NCBI GenBank assembly: GCA_041591915.1
Contig: JBFHRB010000037.1
Span: 1 to 17,111 of the forward strand
Direction of reading: 5' to 3'
DNA from: JBFHRB01 sp041591915
GTDB taxonomy: Bacteria > Actinomycetota > Nitriliruptoria > Nitriliruptorales > Nitriliruptoraceae
Length of the DNA stretch: 17,111 nt
Part shown: positions 7,527 to 14,508 of the stretch, one piece after another
Position numbering within the stretch: position 1 is the first letter of the stretch
Layout of the letters: each line of letters starts with the position of its first letter
Program-made: the position numbers and the translations under genes
The notes under the pieces: generated by a model
Database searches by the model: none
What the model was told of the DNA's origin: nothing
What the model saw: only the letters and a program-made list of their open reading frames with translations

Positions 7527-8365
7527 CCGGGCAGACGCCCGACCCGGCTGCCCTCGAGCCGGAGGCGTACATCGAGGCCCTCGGCGATGGACCCGTGGGC
7601 CTCGGCGCCATCCTCTTCACGATGGTGGAGCCCCACCGCGGCTGGGAGGTCGCCTACAACCGCTGGTACGAGCGCGACCACTTCTACGACGGCTGCCTCG
7701 TCGGCGCCTACAACTTCGCGGGTGGGCGGTGGGTCGCCACGCGGCGCCTCAAGGAGCTCCGCCACCTCGCCGACGACACGATCGCCAGCGACCCGCTCGT
7801 CGGCTCCTACCTCTCGATGTACTGGATCCAGGCGGGCCACCGCGAGGACTGGAACCGCTGGGCGTTCCGCCAGTTCAGGTGGCTCCACGAGCAGGGCCGG
7901 ATGTTCCCGCACCGCGACCACGTGCACACCCTGCTCTACGACCACGACTGGGCCGTCCACCGCGATCCCGACCCCGTCCCTGCCGCCCTCGCCCTCGACC
8001 GGCGCTACCCGGGCGTCGCGGTCGTGATCGGTGAGGCTGCGGACGGTGACCGTGCGTCCCTGGACGCCTGGCTGCGCGACGAGGAGCTCCCGGCGCTGCT
8101 CGCCGGCAGTCCCGTGGCGTCCTGTCTGGGGTTCACGCCGATCCCGCTGCTCGTCGACGCCGAGGGCGTCGCCAAGGACGAGGGCACGCCGGGCCGCTTC
8201 CTGCACCTCTACTTCCTCGACGAGGACCCGCAGGAGGGTTGGAGCGACGTGTTCGCGGAGCTCCCCAAGCGCTGGGAGGCCGAGGGGCGGGCCCGGGTGC
8301 TCTGGCAGGGGCCGTTCATCGGGACGATCCCCGGCACCGACACCTACACGGACGAGCTGTGGTGA
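7523..8365 (+). CDS. Uncharacterised protein coupled to FadD3, probable tandem dimeric alpha/beta barrel
   Basis: 280 residues; I do not recognise a named family with known function. Two halves look similar in layout. Residues 28-75 (AILFTMVEPHRGWEVAYNRW, then YERDHFYDGCLVGAYNFAG) resemble the strand-helix-strand unit with a W-Y-x-x-x-H motif seen in EthD-like dimeric alpha/beta barrels. Residues 164-265 (VAVVIGEA ... ASLDAWLRDEELPALL ... CLGFTPIPLLV ... FLHLYFLDED) look like a second unit. It is rich in Trp, Tyr and His (WAFRQFRWLHEQGRMFPHRDHVH, split at 113-130 and 131-135), which could line a hydrophobic or metal-binding pocket. No signal peptide or membrane segment. GTG start with GGAGG eight bases upstream, overlapping fadD3 by GTGA. 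A role on HIP or HIP-CoA is inferred from coupling only. Confidence 0.8.
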   Translation: MTGQTPDPAALEPEAYIEALGDGPVGLGAILFTMVEPHRGWEVAYNRWYERDHFYDGCLVGAYNFAGGRWVATRRLKELRHLADDTIASDPLVGSYLSMYWIQAGHREDWNRWAFRQFRWLHEQGRMFPHRDHVHTLLYDHDWAVHRDPDPVPAALALDRRYPGVAVVIGEAADGDRASLDAWLRDEELPALLAGSPVASCLGFTPIPLLVDAEGVAKDEGTPGRFLHLYFLDEDPQEGWSDVFAELPKRWEAEGRARVLWQGPFIGTIPGTDTYTDELW

Positions 8366-8381
8366 GGCGAACGAGCGGTTG

Positions 8382-8450
8382 GTGTGGACGTCTCGACGAC
8401 AAGCGGGCAACAGATGACCACGCGGCAACAGATGTCCACACAGTGATGGG
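8382..8450. repeat. Short palindromic dispersed repeat, copy A
   Basis: Arms GTGTGGACGTC (8382-8392) and GATGTCCACAC (8431-8441), complementary at ten of eleven positions. The right half holds an 18-base tandem duplication (8406-8423 and 8424-8441, 16 of 18 identical), followed by AGTGATGGG. The same 69-base layout recurs in opposite orientation at 16931-16999. It fills the gap between the 280-residue protein gene and the SDR gene, the only sizeable spacer in this operon. No transposase gene is present, so it would be a MITE- or REP-like element. Confidence 0.75.
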
Positions 8451-8459
8451 AGCGGGGTC

Positions 8460-9224
8460 GTGAGCGGGGTCGCGGTCGTCACGGGGTCGGCGAGCGGGAT
8501 CGGGCACGCCGCGGCGGAGCGGTTGGAGCGCGAGGGGTTCCGCATCGTCGGGGTCGACCTGCGGGAGGCCGAGGTCGTGGCGGACCTCAGCACCCGCGGG
8601 GGCCGGGACGCGGCCATCGCCGGGGTGCGCGAGCAGGCGGGCGGCGGCATCGACCGGCTCGTGGTCGCCGCGGGTGTCGGCGGCGTGACGAAGCCTGCCT
8701 CGCTCGTGGCGCGCGTGAACTACCACGGTGCGGTGGCGATGCTCGACGGCCTGCTCCCGCTGCTCACCGAGGGGAGCGACCCTGCGGCCGTCGTCGTCGG
8801 CTCGAACTCCGCCGGCCTCGCCCCGGCGGACGACCCCCTCGTGAGCCTGCTCCTCGACGGCGACGAGGAGGCCGCGGCCGTGCAGGCCGACGCGAGCCAC
8901 GGCGAGCTCGTCTACATGTGCTCGAAACTGGCGCTCGCCCGCGCCGCACGTCGCCGCACCGCCGGCTTCGCCGAGGCCGGTGTCCGGCTCAACGTCATCG
9001 CGCCGGGACCGGTGCGGACGCCGCTGCTCGACAAGCAGCTCGCCGACCCCGAGGTCGGCCCGGCCGTCGAGGCCTTCCCGGTGCCGCTCGGGCGCTGGAG
9101 CACGCCCGACGAGATCGCCGGCGTGATCGCCTGGCTGCTCGGCCCGCAGGCCGCGTTCGTGCACGGCAGCATCCTCGTGGCCGACGGGGGCACCGACGCG
9201 CTGGTGCGCCCCGACAACGTCTGA
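8460..9224 (+). CDS. 3-alpha-hydroxysteroid-dehydrogenase-like SDR
   Basis: 254 residues. It resembles Comamonas 3-alpha-HSD/carbonyl reductase along its length: VVTGSASGIG (6-15), IVGVDLREAEVVADLSTRGG (29-48), NYHGAVAMLDGLLPLL (87-102), serine in VVVGSNSAG (111-119), Y152-x3-K156 in LVYMCSKLAL (150-159), NVIAPGPVRTPLL (178-190) and the ending VHGSILVADGGTDALVRP (234-251). The Asp at the end of the second strand (VGVD) suggests NAD(H). Expected reaction: reversible oxidation of a steroid 3-alpha-hydroxyl or a related ketone. In this operon it may instead act on a hydroxyl of a HIP-CoA-type intermediate, which is inference. GTG start with GGGAG upstream; separated from the previous gene by the palindromic repeat. 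Confidence 0.83.
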   Translation: MSGVAVVTGSASGIGHAAAERLEREGFRIVGVDLREAEVVADLSTRGGRDAAIAGVREQAGGGIDRLVVAAGVGGVTKPASLVARVNYHGAVAMLDGLLPLLTEGSDPAAVVVGSNSAGLAPADDPLVSLLLDGDEEAAAVQADASHGELVYMCSKLALARAARRRTAGFAEAGVRLNVIAPGPVRTPLLDKQLADPEVGPAVEAFPVPLGRWSTPDEIAGVIAWLLGPQAAFVHGSILVADGGTDALVRPDNV

Positions 9225-9239
9225 GGCCCGTCCAGCACC

Positions 9240-9262
9240 GAATCTGACGACCCGTCAGATTC
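9240..9262. promoter_or_regulatory. Palindromic operator, copy 3 (fadE operon)
   Basis: The longest copy: ten-base arms GAATCTGACG and CGTCAGATTC around ACC, a perfect 23-base inverted repeat. It covers a -35-like CTGACG (9244-9249), 16 bases before the -10 candidate at 9266-9271, so binding would exclude RNA polymerase. Confidence 0.85.
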
Positions 9263-9265
9263 TGC

Positions 9266-9271
9266 TAGCGT
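9266..9271 (+). promoter_or_regulatory. Candidate -10 box giving a leaderless fadE transcript
   Basis: TAGCGT ends seven bases before the A of the fadE ATG, so transcription would be expected to begin at or next to the start codon. No Shine-Dalgarno sequence precedes the ATG (GCGTCGGCAGCATG), which agrees with a leaderless mRNA. Confidence 0.5.
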
Positions 9272-9278
9272 CGGCAGC

Positions 9279-10448
9279 ATGGACCTGCGCTACTCGGACG
9301 CCGAACTCGCCTTCCGCGACGAGCTCCGTGCGTGGCTCGGCGAGGTGTTGCCGACGCTGCCGCCGGAGCCCGAACCGCACGACTGGCAGGGCCGGCGCGC
9401 CTACGACACGACCTGGCAGCGGCTGCTGCACGAGGCGGGGTACGCCGGCATCAACTGGCCCGTCGAGGCCGGTGGCCGCGGCGCCTCGCCGACCGAGCAC
9501 CTGATCTTCCTCGAGGAGACCGAGGCCGCCGGTGCGCCCTACGTCGGCGTGAACTTCGTCGGGCTCCTCCACGCGGGCCCGACGATCGTCGCGGAGGGGA
9601 CGCCCGAGCAGAAGGCCACCTACCTCCCGAAGGTGCTGAGCGGCGAGCACGTCTGGTGCCAGGGCTTCAGCGAGCCCAACGCCGGCAGCGACCTCGCCAG
9701 CCTGCAGACGAAGGCGGTCCGCGACGGCGACCACTACGTCGTCAACGGCCAGAAGATCTGGACCTCGTTCGCCCACGTGGCGGACCACTGCGAGCTGCTC
9801 GTCCGCACGGACCCGGACGCGCCCAAGCACAAGGGCATCACCTGGCTGATCATGCCGATGGACGCCGAGGGGATCGAGATCCGCCCGCTCGACACGATCG
9901 CCGGCACCAGCGAGTTCAGCGAGGTCTTCCTCACGGACGTCCGCATCCCCGTCAGCAACCGCGTGGGCGAGGAGAACGACGGCTGGCGCGTCGCGATGGT
10001 CACGTTCAGCTTCGAGCGCGGCACGGCCTTCGTGAGCGAGCTGCTGCAGACCAGGGTCCTCCTCGGCGAGCTCGCCGACCTCGCCCGCAAGCTCGGTGTG
10101 TGGGACCAGATCCGCCTACCCCTGGGTGAGGTCGCGGCCGACCTCGAGGCCCTCTGGGCACTGACGAAGCGCAACGTCACCCAGTCGTCGAAGGGCACGG
10201 GGGTGCCCGGCCTGCTCGGCTCCGTCTTCAAGCTGCAGTACTCGCAGACCCGCCACCGCCTCGGCGACCTCGCGATGACGATGCTCGACCGTGCGGCGCT
10301 CGGCATGGACGACGTCGCCGGCCTGCCGACGGCCAAGCACGTCAAGGCCTTCCTGCACGCGATCTCGATCTCGATCGCCGCCGGCACGACGCAGATCCAG
10401 CGCAACATCGTCGGCGAGCGGATGCTCGGCCTCCCGAAGGAGCGCTGA
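9279..10448 (+). CDS. Acyl-CoA dehydrogenase, large (catalytic) subunit, steroid FadE type
   Basis: 389 residues with the full acyl-CoA dehydrogenase fold. Motifs: WPVEAGGRG (60-68), CQGFSEPNAGSDLASLQTKA (127-146), VNGQKIWTS (155-163), RPLDTIAGTSEFSEVFLTDVRIP (202-224), SFERG (244-248) and AGTTQIQRNIVGERMLGLP (368-386). Glu246 in SFERG is at the position of the catalytic base in steroid FadE alpha subunits such as FadE26. It uses FAD and desaturates a CoA thioester at alpha-beta. The next gene is a small FadE-like subunit, so an alpha2-beta2 heterotetramer like FadE26-27 or FadE28-29 is expected. It belongs with the FadE30/FadE31 group by context, but I cannot tell which. First gene of its operon, under a perfect operator, probably leaderless. 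Confidence 0.87.
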   Translation: MDLRYSDAELAFRDELRAWLGEVLPTLPPEPEPHDWQGRRAYDTTWQRLLHEAGYAGINWPVEAGGRGASPTEHLIFLEETEAAGAPYVGVNFVGLLHAGPTIVAEGTPEQKATYLPKVLSGEHVWCQGFSEPNAGSDLASLQTKAVRDGDHYVVNGQKIWTSFAHVADHCELLVRTDPDAPKHKGITWLIMPMDAEGIEIRPLDTIAGTSEFSEVFLTDVRIPVSNRVGEENDGWRVAMVTFSFERGTAFVSELLQTRVLLGELADLARKLGVWDQIRLPLGEVAADLEALWALTKRNVTQSSKGTGVPGLLGSVFKLQYSQTRHRLGDLAMTMLDRAALGMDDVAGLPTAKHVKAFLHAISISIAAGTTQIQRNIVGERMLGLPKER

Positions 10449-11407
10449 TGGACTTCGACCTCAACGAGGAGGAGCGCTCCCTCCAGCAGGGCATCCGCGA
10501 GCTCCTGGCCGGGCGCTTCCCGATGGAACGCGTGCGCGAGGGGTTCACGCGCGAGGCGTGGGCGGAGATCGCCGACGCGGGTGTGTTCGCCCTGTGGCTG
10601 GCCACCGACCGGGGCGGGCTGGGGCTCGGCGCGACGCACGCCGCGGTCGTCTACGAGGAACTCGGGCGGGCCCTGGTCCCCGGGCCGCTGGTCGGCCAGC
10701 AGCTCGGCGCCTCACTCGTCGACGGCGCTGCGTCCGGCGAGCGGGTCGTCGGGGTGGTCGAGCCTGCCGCCAGACCCACGCTCGTCGAGCACGCCGATGC
10801 CATCGACGACCTCCTGCTCGTCGAGCCCGGACTCGTCGCGCGCCTGAACCCTGCCCAGCTCGACGGGGCGGACGTCGCGCGGCCCTTCGACCCCCTCACC
10901 CCGGTCCGCAGCGTCGAGGCGCTGCCGCCGGGTGAGGAGCTCGGCACCAACTACCTCTCGAAGCGCCTGATCCGCGAGGGGACCCTGCTGACGGCGGCGC
11001 TCCAGCTGGGCAACGCACTCGCGACGACGGACCTCGCCGTCGCGTACGCGAAGGAGCGCGAGCAGTTCAACAAGCCGATCGGCGCGTTCCAGGCCGTCAA
11101 GCACCTCTGCGCCGACATGCTGGTCCGCGCCGAGGTCGCGCGTGCGGCGGTCTACGCCGCGGCCGTGACCCTCGACGACCCGACGGTCGGTGGCCTCGAC
11201 CGCGCCATCGCGACCGCCAAGGTCCAGGCGGACCACGCGGCCTACCGCAACGCCAAGGCGTGCATCCAGGTGCACGGGGGCATGGGCTTCACCTGGGAGG
11301 TCGACGCCCACCTCTACCTCAAGCGCGCGGTCCTGCACCGCACGCACTTCGGCCACGACATCGAGCACGCCGGTGTGCTCGCGGACTCGCTCGGAGCCAC
11401 GGCATGA
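10448..11407 (+). CDS. Acyl-CoA dehydrogenase, small (FAD-binding partner) subunit
   Basis: 319 residues, short for a self-standing acyl-CoA dehydrogenase (about 380) but normal for beta subunits such as FadE27, FadE29 and FadE32. The middle beta-domain is degenerate: the SEPxxGSD motif is missing. The C-terminal helical domain keeps the FAD-contact motifs KEREQFNKPIGAFQAVKH (204-221) and CIQVHGGMGFTWEVDAHLYL (278-297). I see no convincing catalytic glutamate. In heterotetrameric steroid FadEs the two subunits share one set of active sites, which fits. Start and upstream stop overlap (TGATG) with AAGGAG six bases upstream; its own stop overlaps the CaiB start (ATGA). Tight coupling supports a stoichiometric complex. 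Confidence 0.87.
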   Translation: MDFDLNEEERSLQQGIRELLAGRFPMERVREGFTREAWAEIADAGVFALWLATDRGGLGLGATHAAVVYEELGRALVPGPLVGQQLGASLVDGAASGERVVGVVEPAARPTLVEHADAIDDLLLVEPGLVARLNPAQLDGADVARPFDPLTPVRSVEALPPGEELGTNYLSKRLIREGTLLTAALQLGNALATTDLAVAYAKEREQFNKPIGAFQAVKHLCADMLVRAEVARAAVYAAAVTLDDPTVGGLDRAIATAKVQADHAAYRNAKACIQVHGGMGFTWEVDAHLYLKRAVLHRTHFGHDIEHAGVLADSLGATA

Positions 11408-12663
11408 CCGACACCGCCACGAACGGACCGCTCGCAGGACTGCGCGTCGTCGAGGTCTCCATGCTGGGGCCCGCCGCGATCACGTCGCCGTTCGCCGACC
11501 TCGGCGCCGACGTCATCAAGGTCGAGCCGCCGAAGGGCGACTACATCCGCCAGATGACGTGGCCCATCGTCGAGGGCGTCTCGCTGATGCACCTCCACCT
11601 CAACCGGGGCAAGCGCAGCATCACGCTCGACCTCAAGTCCGACGCGGGCAAGCAGGTCTTCCGCGAGCTCGCCGACACCGCCGACGTCATCGTCGAGGCC
11701 ATGCGCCCCGGTGCCCTCGAGCGACTCGGCCTCGGCTTCGACGTGCTCAAGCAGACCAACCCGAACGTCGTCTTCTGCACGATCTCGGGGTACGGCGCGA
11801 CCGGCCCGTACAAGGACATGCCGAGCCACGGCATCGCCTACGACACGTGGGCCGGCATCGTGACGCCCGCCTACGACGACGAGGGCTTCTGCTACATCCC
11901 CGAGCACATCTCGATCGGCATCAACGCCGCACCCGTGTTCGGAGCGCTCGCGATCCTCGCGGCCGTGACACGAGCACGGGCGACCGGCGAGCCCGCGATG
12001 CTCGAGCTCGCACAGTCCGACGCGGCGGCCTACTTCGACTGGTACCGCTCCGAGACCTGGCTCGCCTACGCGCGGCCCGAGGACGAGGTCACCGGCAACG
12101 CGGCCGACGACTACGAGCGTCGGGCGCCCGGCACCGCCGGGATGAAGGAGGGCGTGCGCTACCAGCTGTACGAGTCGGCGGACGGGCACGTCCTGTTCAT
12201 GGCGAGCGAGCAGGCGTTCTGGAAGAACTTCTGTGCCGGCGTCGACCGCATGGAGCTGTTCGAGCGCTGGCCCGGGTCGACCTACGCCGACCACGCCCGC
12301 GGCAACCGCGAGCTCCAGGCCGAGCTGCGTGACATCTTCAAGCAGAGGACCTCGGCGGAGTGGATCGCCTTCAGCAACGAGCACAACACGCCGATCGCGC
12401 CCGTGAACACGCCCGCGAACATCACGGCCGACCCGCAGTTCCAGGCCCGGTTCGACGTCCTGCCGCACGCCGAGCACGGCGCGGACATGCTCCAGTTCCC
12501 GGTCAAGTGGGTCGGTGAGGACGTGCCGCCGCCGGCCAAGGCGCCCACGGTCGGCCAGCACACCGAGGCGGTGCTCGCCGACGTCCTCGGCGTCGAGGGG
12601 GAGCGCGTCGCCGAGCTGCGCGAGGCCGGCGCCTTCGGCGCGGCCCCGGCAGACCGCTCCTGA
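11404..12663 (+). CDS. CaiB/BaiF-type (class III) CoA-transferase
   Basis: 419 residues. Typical family segments: PLAGLRVVEVS (9-19), FADLGADVIKVEPPKGDYIR (30-49), LNRGKRSITLDLK (66-78), DVIVEAMRPGALERLGLGFD (94-113), ISGYGATGPY (127-136), LAILAAVTRARATGEP (182-197) and IAPVNTP (331-337). The Asp at about 206 (AQSDAAAYFDW) falls where the family's catalytic aspartate usually lies; this is judged by eye. Members move CoA between carboxylic acids or epimerise 2-methylacyl-CoAs. In this operon it could transfer CoA between pathway acids, or racemise a methyl-branched intermediate. An in-frame upstream start at 11260 would overlap fadE by about 150 bases; the ATG at 11404 with its ATGA overlap is far more likely. 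Substrate unknown. Confidence 0.85.
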   Translation: MTDTATNGPLAGLRVVEVSMLGPAAITSPFADLGADVIKVEPPKGDYIRQMTWPIVEGVSLMHLHLNRGKRSITLDLKSDAGKQVFRELADTADVIVEAMRPGALERLGLGFDVLKQTNPNVVFCTISGYGATGPYKDMPSHGIAYDTWAGIVTPAYDDEGFCYIPEHISIGINAAPVFGALAILAAVTRARATGEPAMLELAQSDAAAYFDWYRSETWLAYARPEDEVTGNAADDYERRAPGTAGMKEGVRYQLYESADGHVLFMASEQAFWKNFCAGVDRMELFERWPGSTYADHARGNRELQAELRDIFKQRTSAEWIAFSNEHNTPIAPVNTPANITADPQFQARFDVLPHAEHGADMLQFPVKWVGEDVPPPAKAPTVGQHTEAVLADVLGVEGERVAELREAGAFGAAPADRS

Positions 12664-12668
12664 CGCCG

Positions 12669-13559
12669 GTGGTGGCCCCGCAGTTCACGCTGGCGCTGGC
12701 GATGCAGCCCGCGGCCGACCTCGTACCGCTCGCCCGAGCCGCCGAGGAGGCCGGCTGGGACAACATCGCGGTGCCCGACGCGATCTTCTACCCACGCGAG
12801 ACCGCCGAGCCGTACCCGTACACGCCGGACGGCGCGCGCTTCTGGGCCCCCGAGACGCCGTTCGTGGACCCGTGGGTCGCGATCCCGGCCATCGGTGCCG
12901 TGACCGAGCGCATCCGGCTCTACACCAACGTCACCAAGCTCGCGATCCGCGAGCCCCTCGCCTTCGCCAAGACGGTGGCCTCGACGGCGGCGATGTTCCC
13001 CGGCCGGGTCGCGGCCGGCGTCGGCCTGGCCTGGATGCCCGAGGAGTTCGCGTTCACCGGGACCGAGAAGCGCACGCGCGGGAAGCGACTCGACGAGCAG
13101 ATCGAGATCCTGCGCCGGTGCACGTCGCCCGGTTGGCAGGAGTTCCACGGCGAGCACTACGACTTCGACGAGCTCATGATCTCGCCCACGCCGCCGGGGC
13201 GCGTGCCGATCTACGTGGGCGGCCACTCGGACGCTGCCGTCCGGCGCGCGGCCCGAGCGTGTGACGGCTGGGTGTCCGCGATGATGACGCCGGAGCAGAT
13301 CAGCGACATCACGGCTCGCCTCGGCGACGCGCTGGCCGCCGAGGGCCGCAGCCTCGACGGGTTCGAGATCAAGGTGACGCCGATGGTCGCCCCCGAGGTC
13401 GACGCCTACGCCGACGTGTTCGCACGCGGAGCCACCGACGTCATCACGGTCCCGTGGTACTTCTACGGCGCGACCGACGACGACCTCGACGCGAAGATCG
13501 CCGGCATCCACCGCTTCGCCGAGGAGATCATCCAGCCCGTCCGGGAGGAGCTCAGGTGA
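12669..13559 (+). CDS. LLM-class (luciferase-like, F420/flavin-dependent) oxidoreductase
   Basis: 296 residues with the luciferase-like TIM-barrel pattern: FTLALAMQPAADLVPLARAA (6-25), EEAGWDNIAVPD (26-37), RIRLYTNVTKLAIREPLAFAKTVAS (81-105), GRVAAGVGLAWMPEEF (112-127), RGKRLDEQIEILRR (138-151), PPGRVPIYVGGHSDAAVRRAARACDGW (175-201). These are typical of F420-dependent LLM enzymes, but FMN/FADH2-dependent monooxygenases share the fold. It begins five bases after the CaiB stop; GTG 12669 or the adjacent GTG 12672 are both possible and neither has a clear Shine-Dalgarno. Its stop overlaps the KSI-like gene start. The role may be reduction or oxidation of a ring ketone or alkene in C/D-ring catabolism; this is inference. 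Confidence 0.83.
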   Translation: MVAPQFTLALAMQPAADLVPLARAAEEAGWDNIAVPDAIFYPRETAEPYPYTPDGARFWAPETPFVDPWVAIPAIGAVTERIRLYTNVTKLAIREPLAFAKTVASTAAMFPGRVAAGVGLAWMPEEFAFTGTEKRTRGKRLDEQIEILRRCTSPGWQEFHGEHYDFDELMISPTPPGRVPIYVGGHSDAAVRRAARACDGWVSAMMTPEQISDITARLGDALAAEGRSLDGFEIKVTPMVAPEVDAYADVFARGATDVITVPWYFYGATDDDLDAKIAGIHRFAEEIIQPVREELR

Positions 13560-13981
13560 GCAACGACGTCCACCCCGCCCTCGCTGCCTCGCGCGTCTCC
13601 ATGGCGGCCGTCGAGGCCCACGACCGCGACGCGTGGGTCGGCAACTTCGCCGAGGACGGCGTGCTGCAGGACCCGGTCGGCGTGTCGCCGCTCGACCCGT
13701 CGGGGGAGGGCCACCACGGGCGCGAGGCGATCGGGGCCTTCTGGGACCAGATGATCGCGCCGAACCAGATCCGGTTCGACATCGAGCGCTCCCACTGCGG
13801 CGGCGACGAGTGCGCCAACGTCGGGACCATCACGACGACGTTCCCCGACGGCAACCGTGTCCGTACCACCGGGGTGTACGTCTACCGCGTCGACGGCGAG
13901 GGCCGGCTCGCGAGCCTCCGCGCCTTCTGGCAGATGGACCAGCTCGAGTTCCTGCCGGCAGCAGGTCCGCCGGCCGAGTGA
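13556..13981 (+). CDS. Ketosteroid-isomerase-like (NTF2/SnoaL fold) protein
   Basis: 141 residues. The order AHDRDAWVGNFAEDGVLQDPVG (21-42), HHGREAIGAFWDQMI, then GVYVYRVDGEGRLASLRAFWQ near the C-terminus follows the Comamonas delta5-3-ketosteroid isomerase pattern (FADDATVEDPVG ... HFRFNGAGKV). Asp39 aligns with the isomerase general base Asp38. By hand alignment the oxyanion-hole Tyr14 becomes Ser15 and Asp99 becomes Tyr, so it is not a standard isomerase. It may be a double-bond isomerase, a hydratase or dehydratase, or a binding protein for a pathway intermediate. GTG start overlaps the LLM stop (GTGA), with GGGAGGAG just upstream. Last gene of the fadE operon; it converges with the next gene, three bases apart. 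Confidence 0.78.
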   Translation: MSNDVHPALAASRVSMAAVEAHDRDAWVGNFAEDGVLQDPVGVSPLDPSGEGHHGREAIGAFWDQMIAPNQIRFDIERSHCGGDECANVGTITTTFPDGNRVRTTGVYVYRVDGEGRLASLRAFWQMDQLEFLPAAGPPAE

Positions 13982-13984
13982 CGC

Positions 13985-14407
13985 TCAGTTCTTCCCGCGG
14001 CTCGAGGGGTGTGCCGCCCGTGCCGCGGCAGTGACCCACGACCGCACCTCGGCGCCCAGGACGGACACCGCGGCGGAGAACAGCGGCGGGACCCAGGCCG
14101 CGACCTCGTCCGCCGTCGTCCAGATGGCGAGCAGGGACAGCTGCCCGTCGACGGGGGCGAGCTCGATCCAGGCCGGCACGCGCGTCGCGTCCGGGCCCGC
14201 CGCCAGGGCCGTGAGCTCGCGGACGCCCGACTCGCCCGCCGGGCCGGGCACGTCCAGGTCGAGCCGGCCGAGATCGCCCAGGTCGAGCGTCGGCGTCCCC
14301 GAGGCGTCCAGCGCCCCGAGTCCTCCGACGGTGCGATCGAGCGCGAAGGCGAGAGCCAGCGGCGCCCCGACCAGCATCCGGCTCGACTCGAAGGTCGCGA
14401 TGTCCAT
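13985..14407 (-). CDS. Small hypothetical protein
   Basis: 140 residues from the ATG at 14407; an ATG at 14434 would add nine residues (MTGESSVGR) and cannot be excluded. I recognise no family. It contains a moderately hydrophobic N-terminal stretch (MLVGAPLALAFALD, 11-24), a Leu/Asp-rich segment (TLDLGDLGRLDLDVPGP, 40-56) and a more regular C-terminal half with AWIELAPVDGQLSLLAIWTT (79-98). Support for being a gene: codon third positions are mostly G or C in this frame, it fits exactly between two genes with a three-base convergent gap, and it follows the ligase gene on the same strand by about 100 bases. It could share the ligase transcript. Confidence 0.55.
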   Translation of the reverse strand: MDIATFESSRMLVGAPLALAFALDRTVGGLGALDASGTPTLDLGDLGRLDLDVPGPAGESGVRELTALAAGPDATRVPAWIELAPVDGQLSLLAIWTTADEVAAWVPPLFSAAVSVLGAEVRSWVTAAARAAHPSSRGKN

Positions 14408-14508
14408 GCGTCCCACGCTCGACTCCCCAGTCAACGTGGGCGCAGCATCGCGCGAGCCCGCTACGCCCGGGTAGCCGCCGCGTTACGAACGCGTGAAACG
14501 CCGGTTCG

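Noticed and set aside
11260..11403. N-terminal extension of the CaiB-type transferase
   Set aside because: It overlaps the small FadE subunit by about 150 bases and is Arg/Gly/His-rich, unlike the family. ATG 11404 gives the normal N-terminus and an ATGA overlap.
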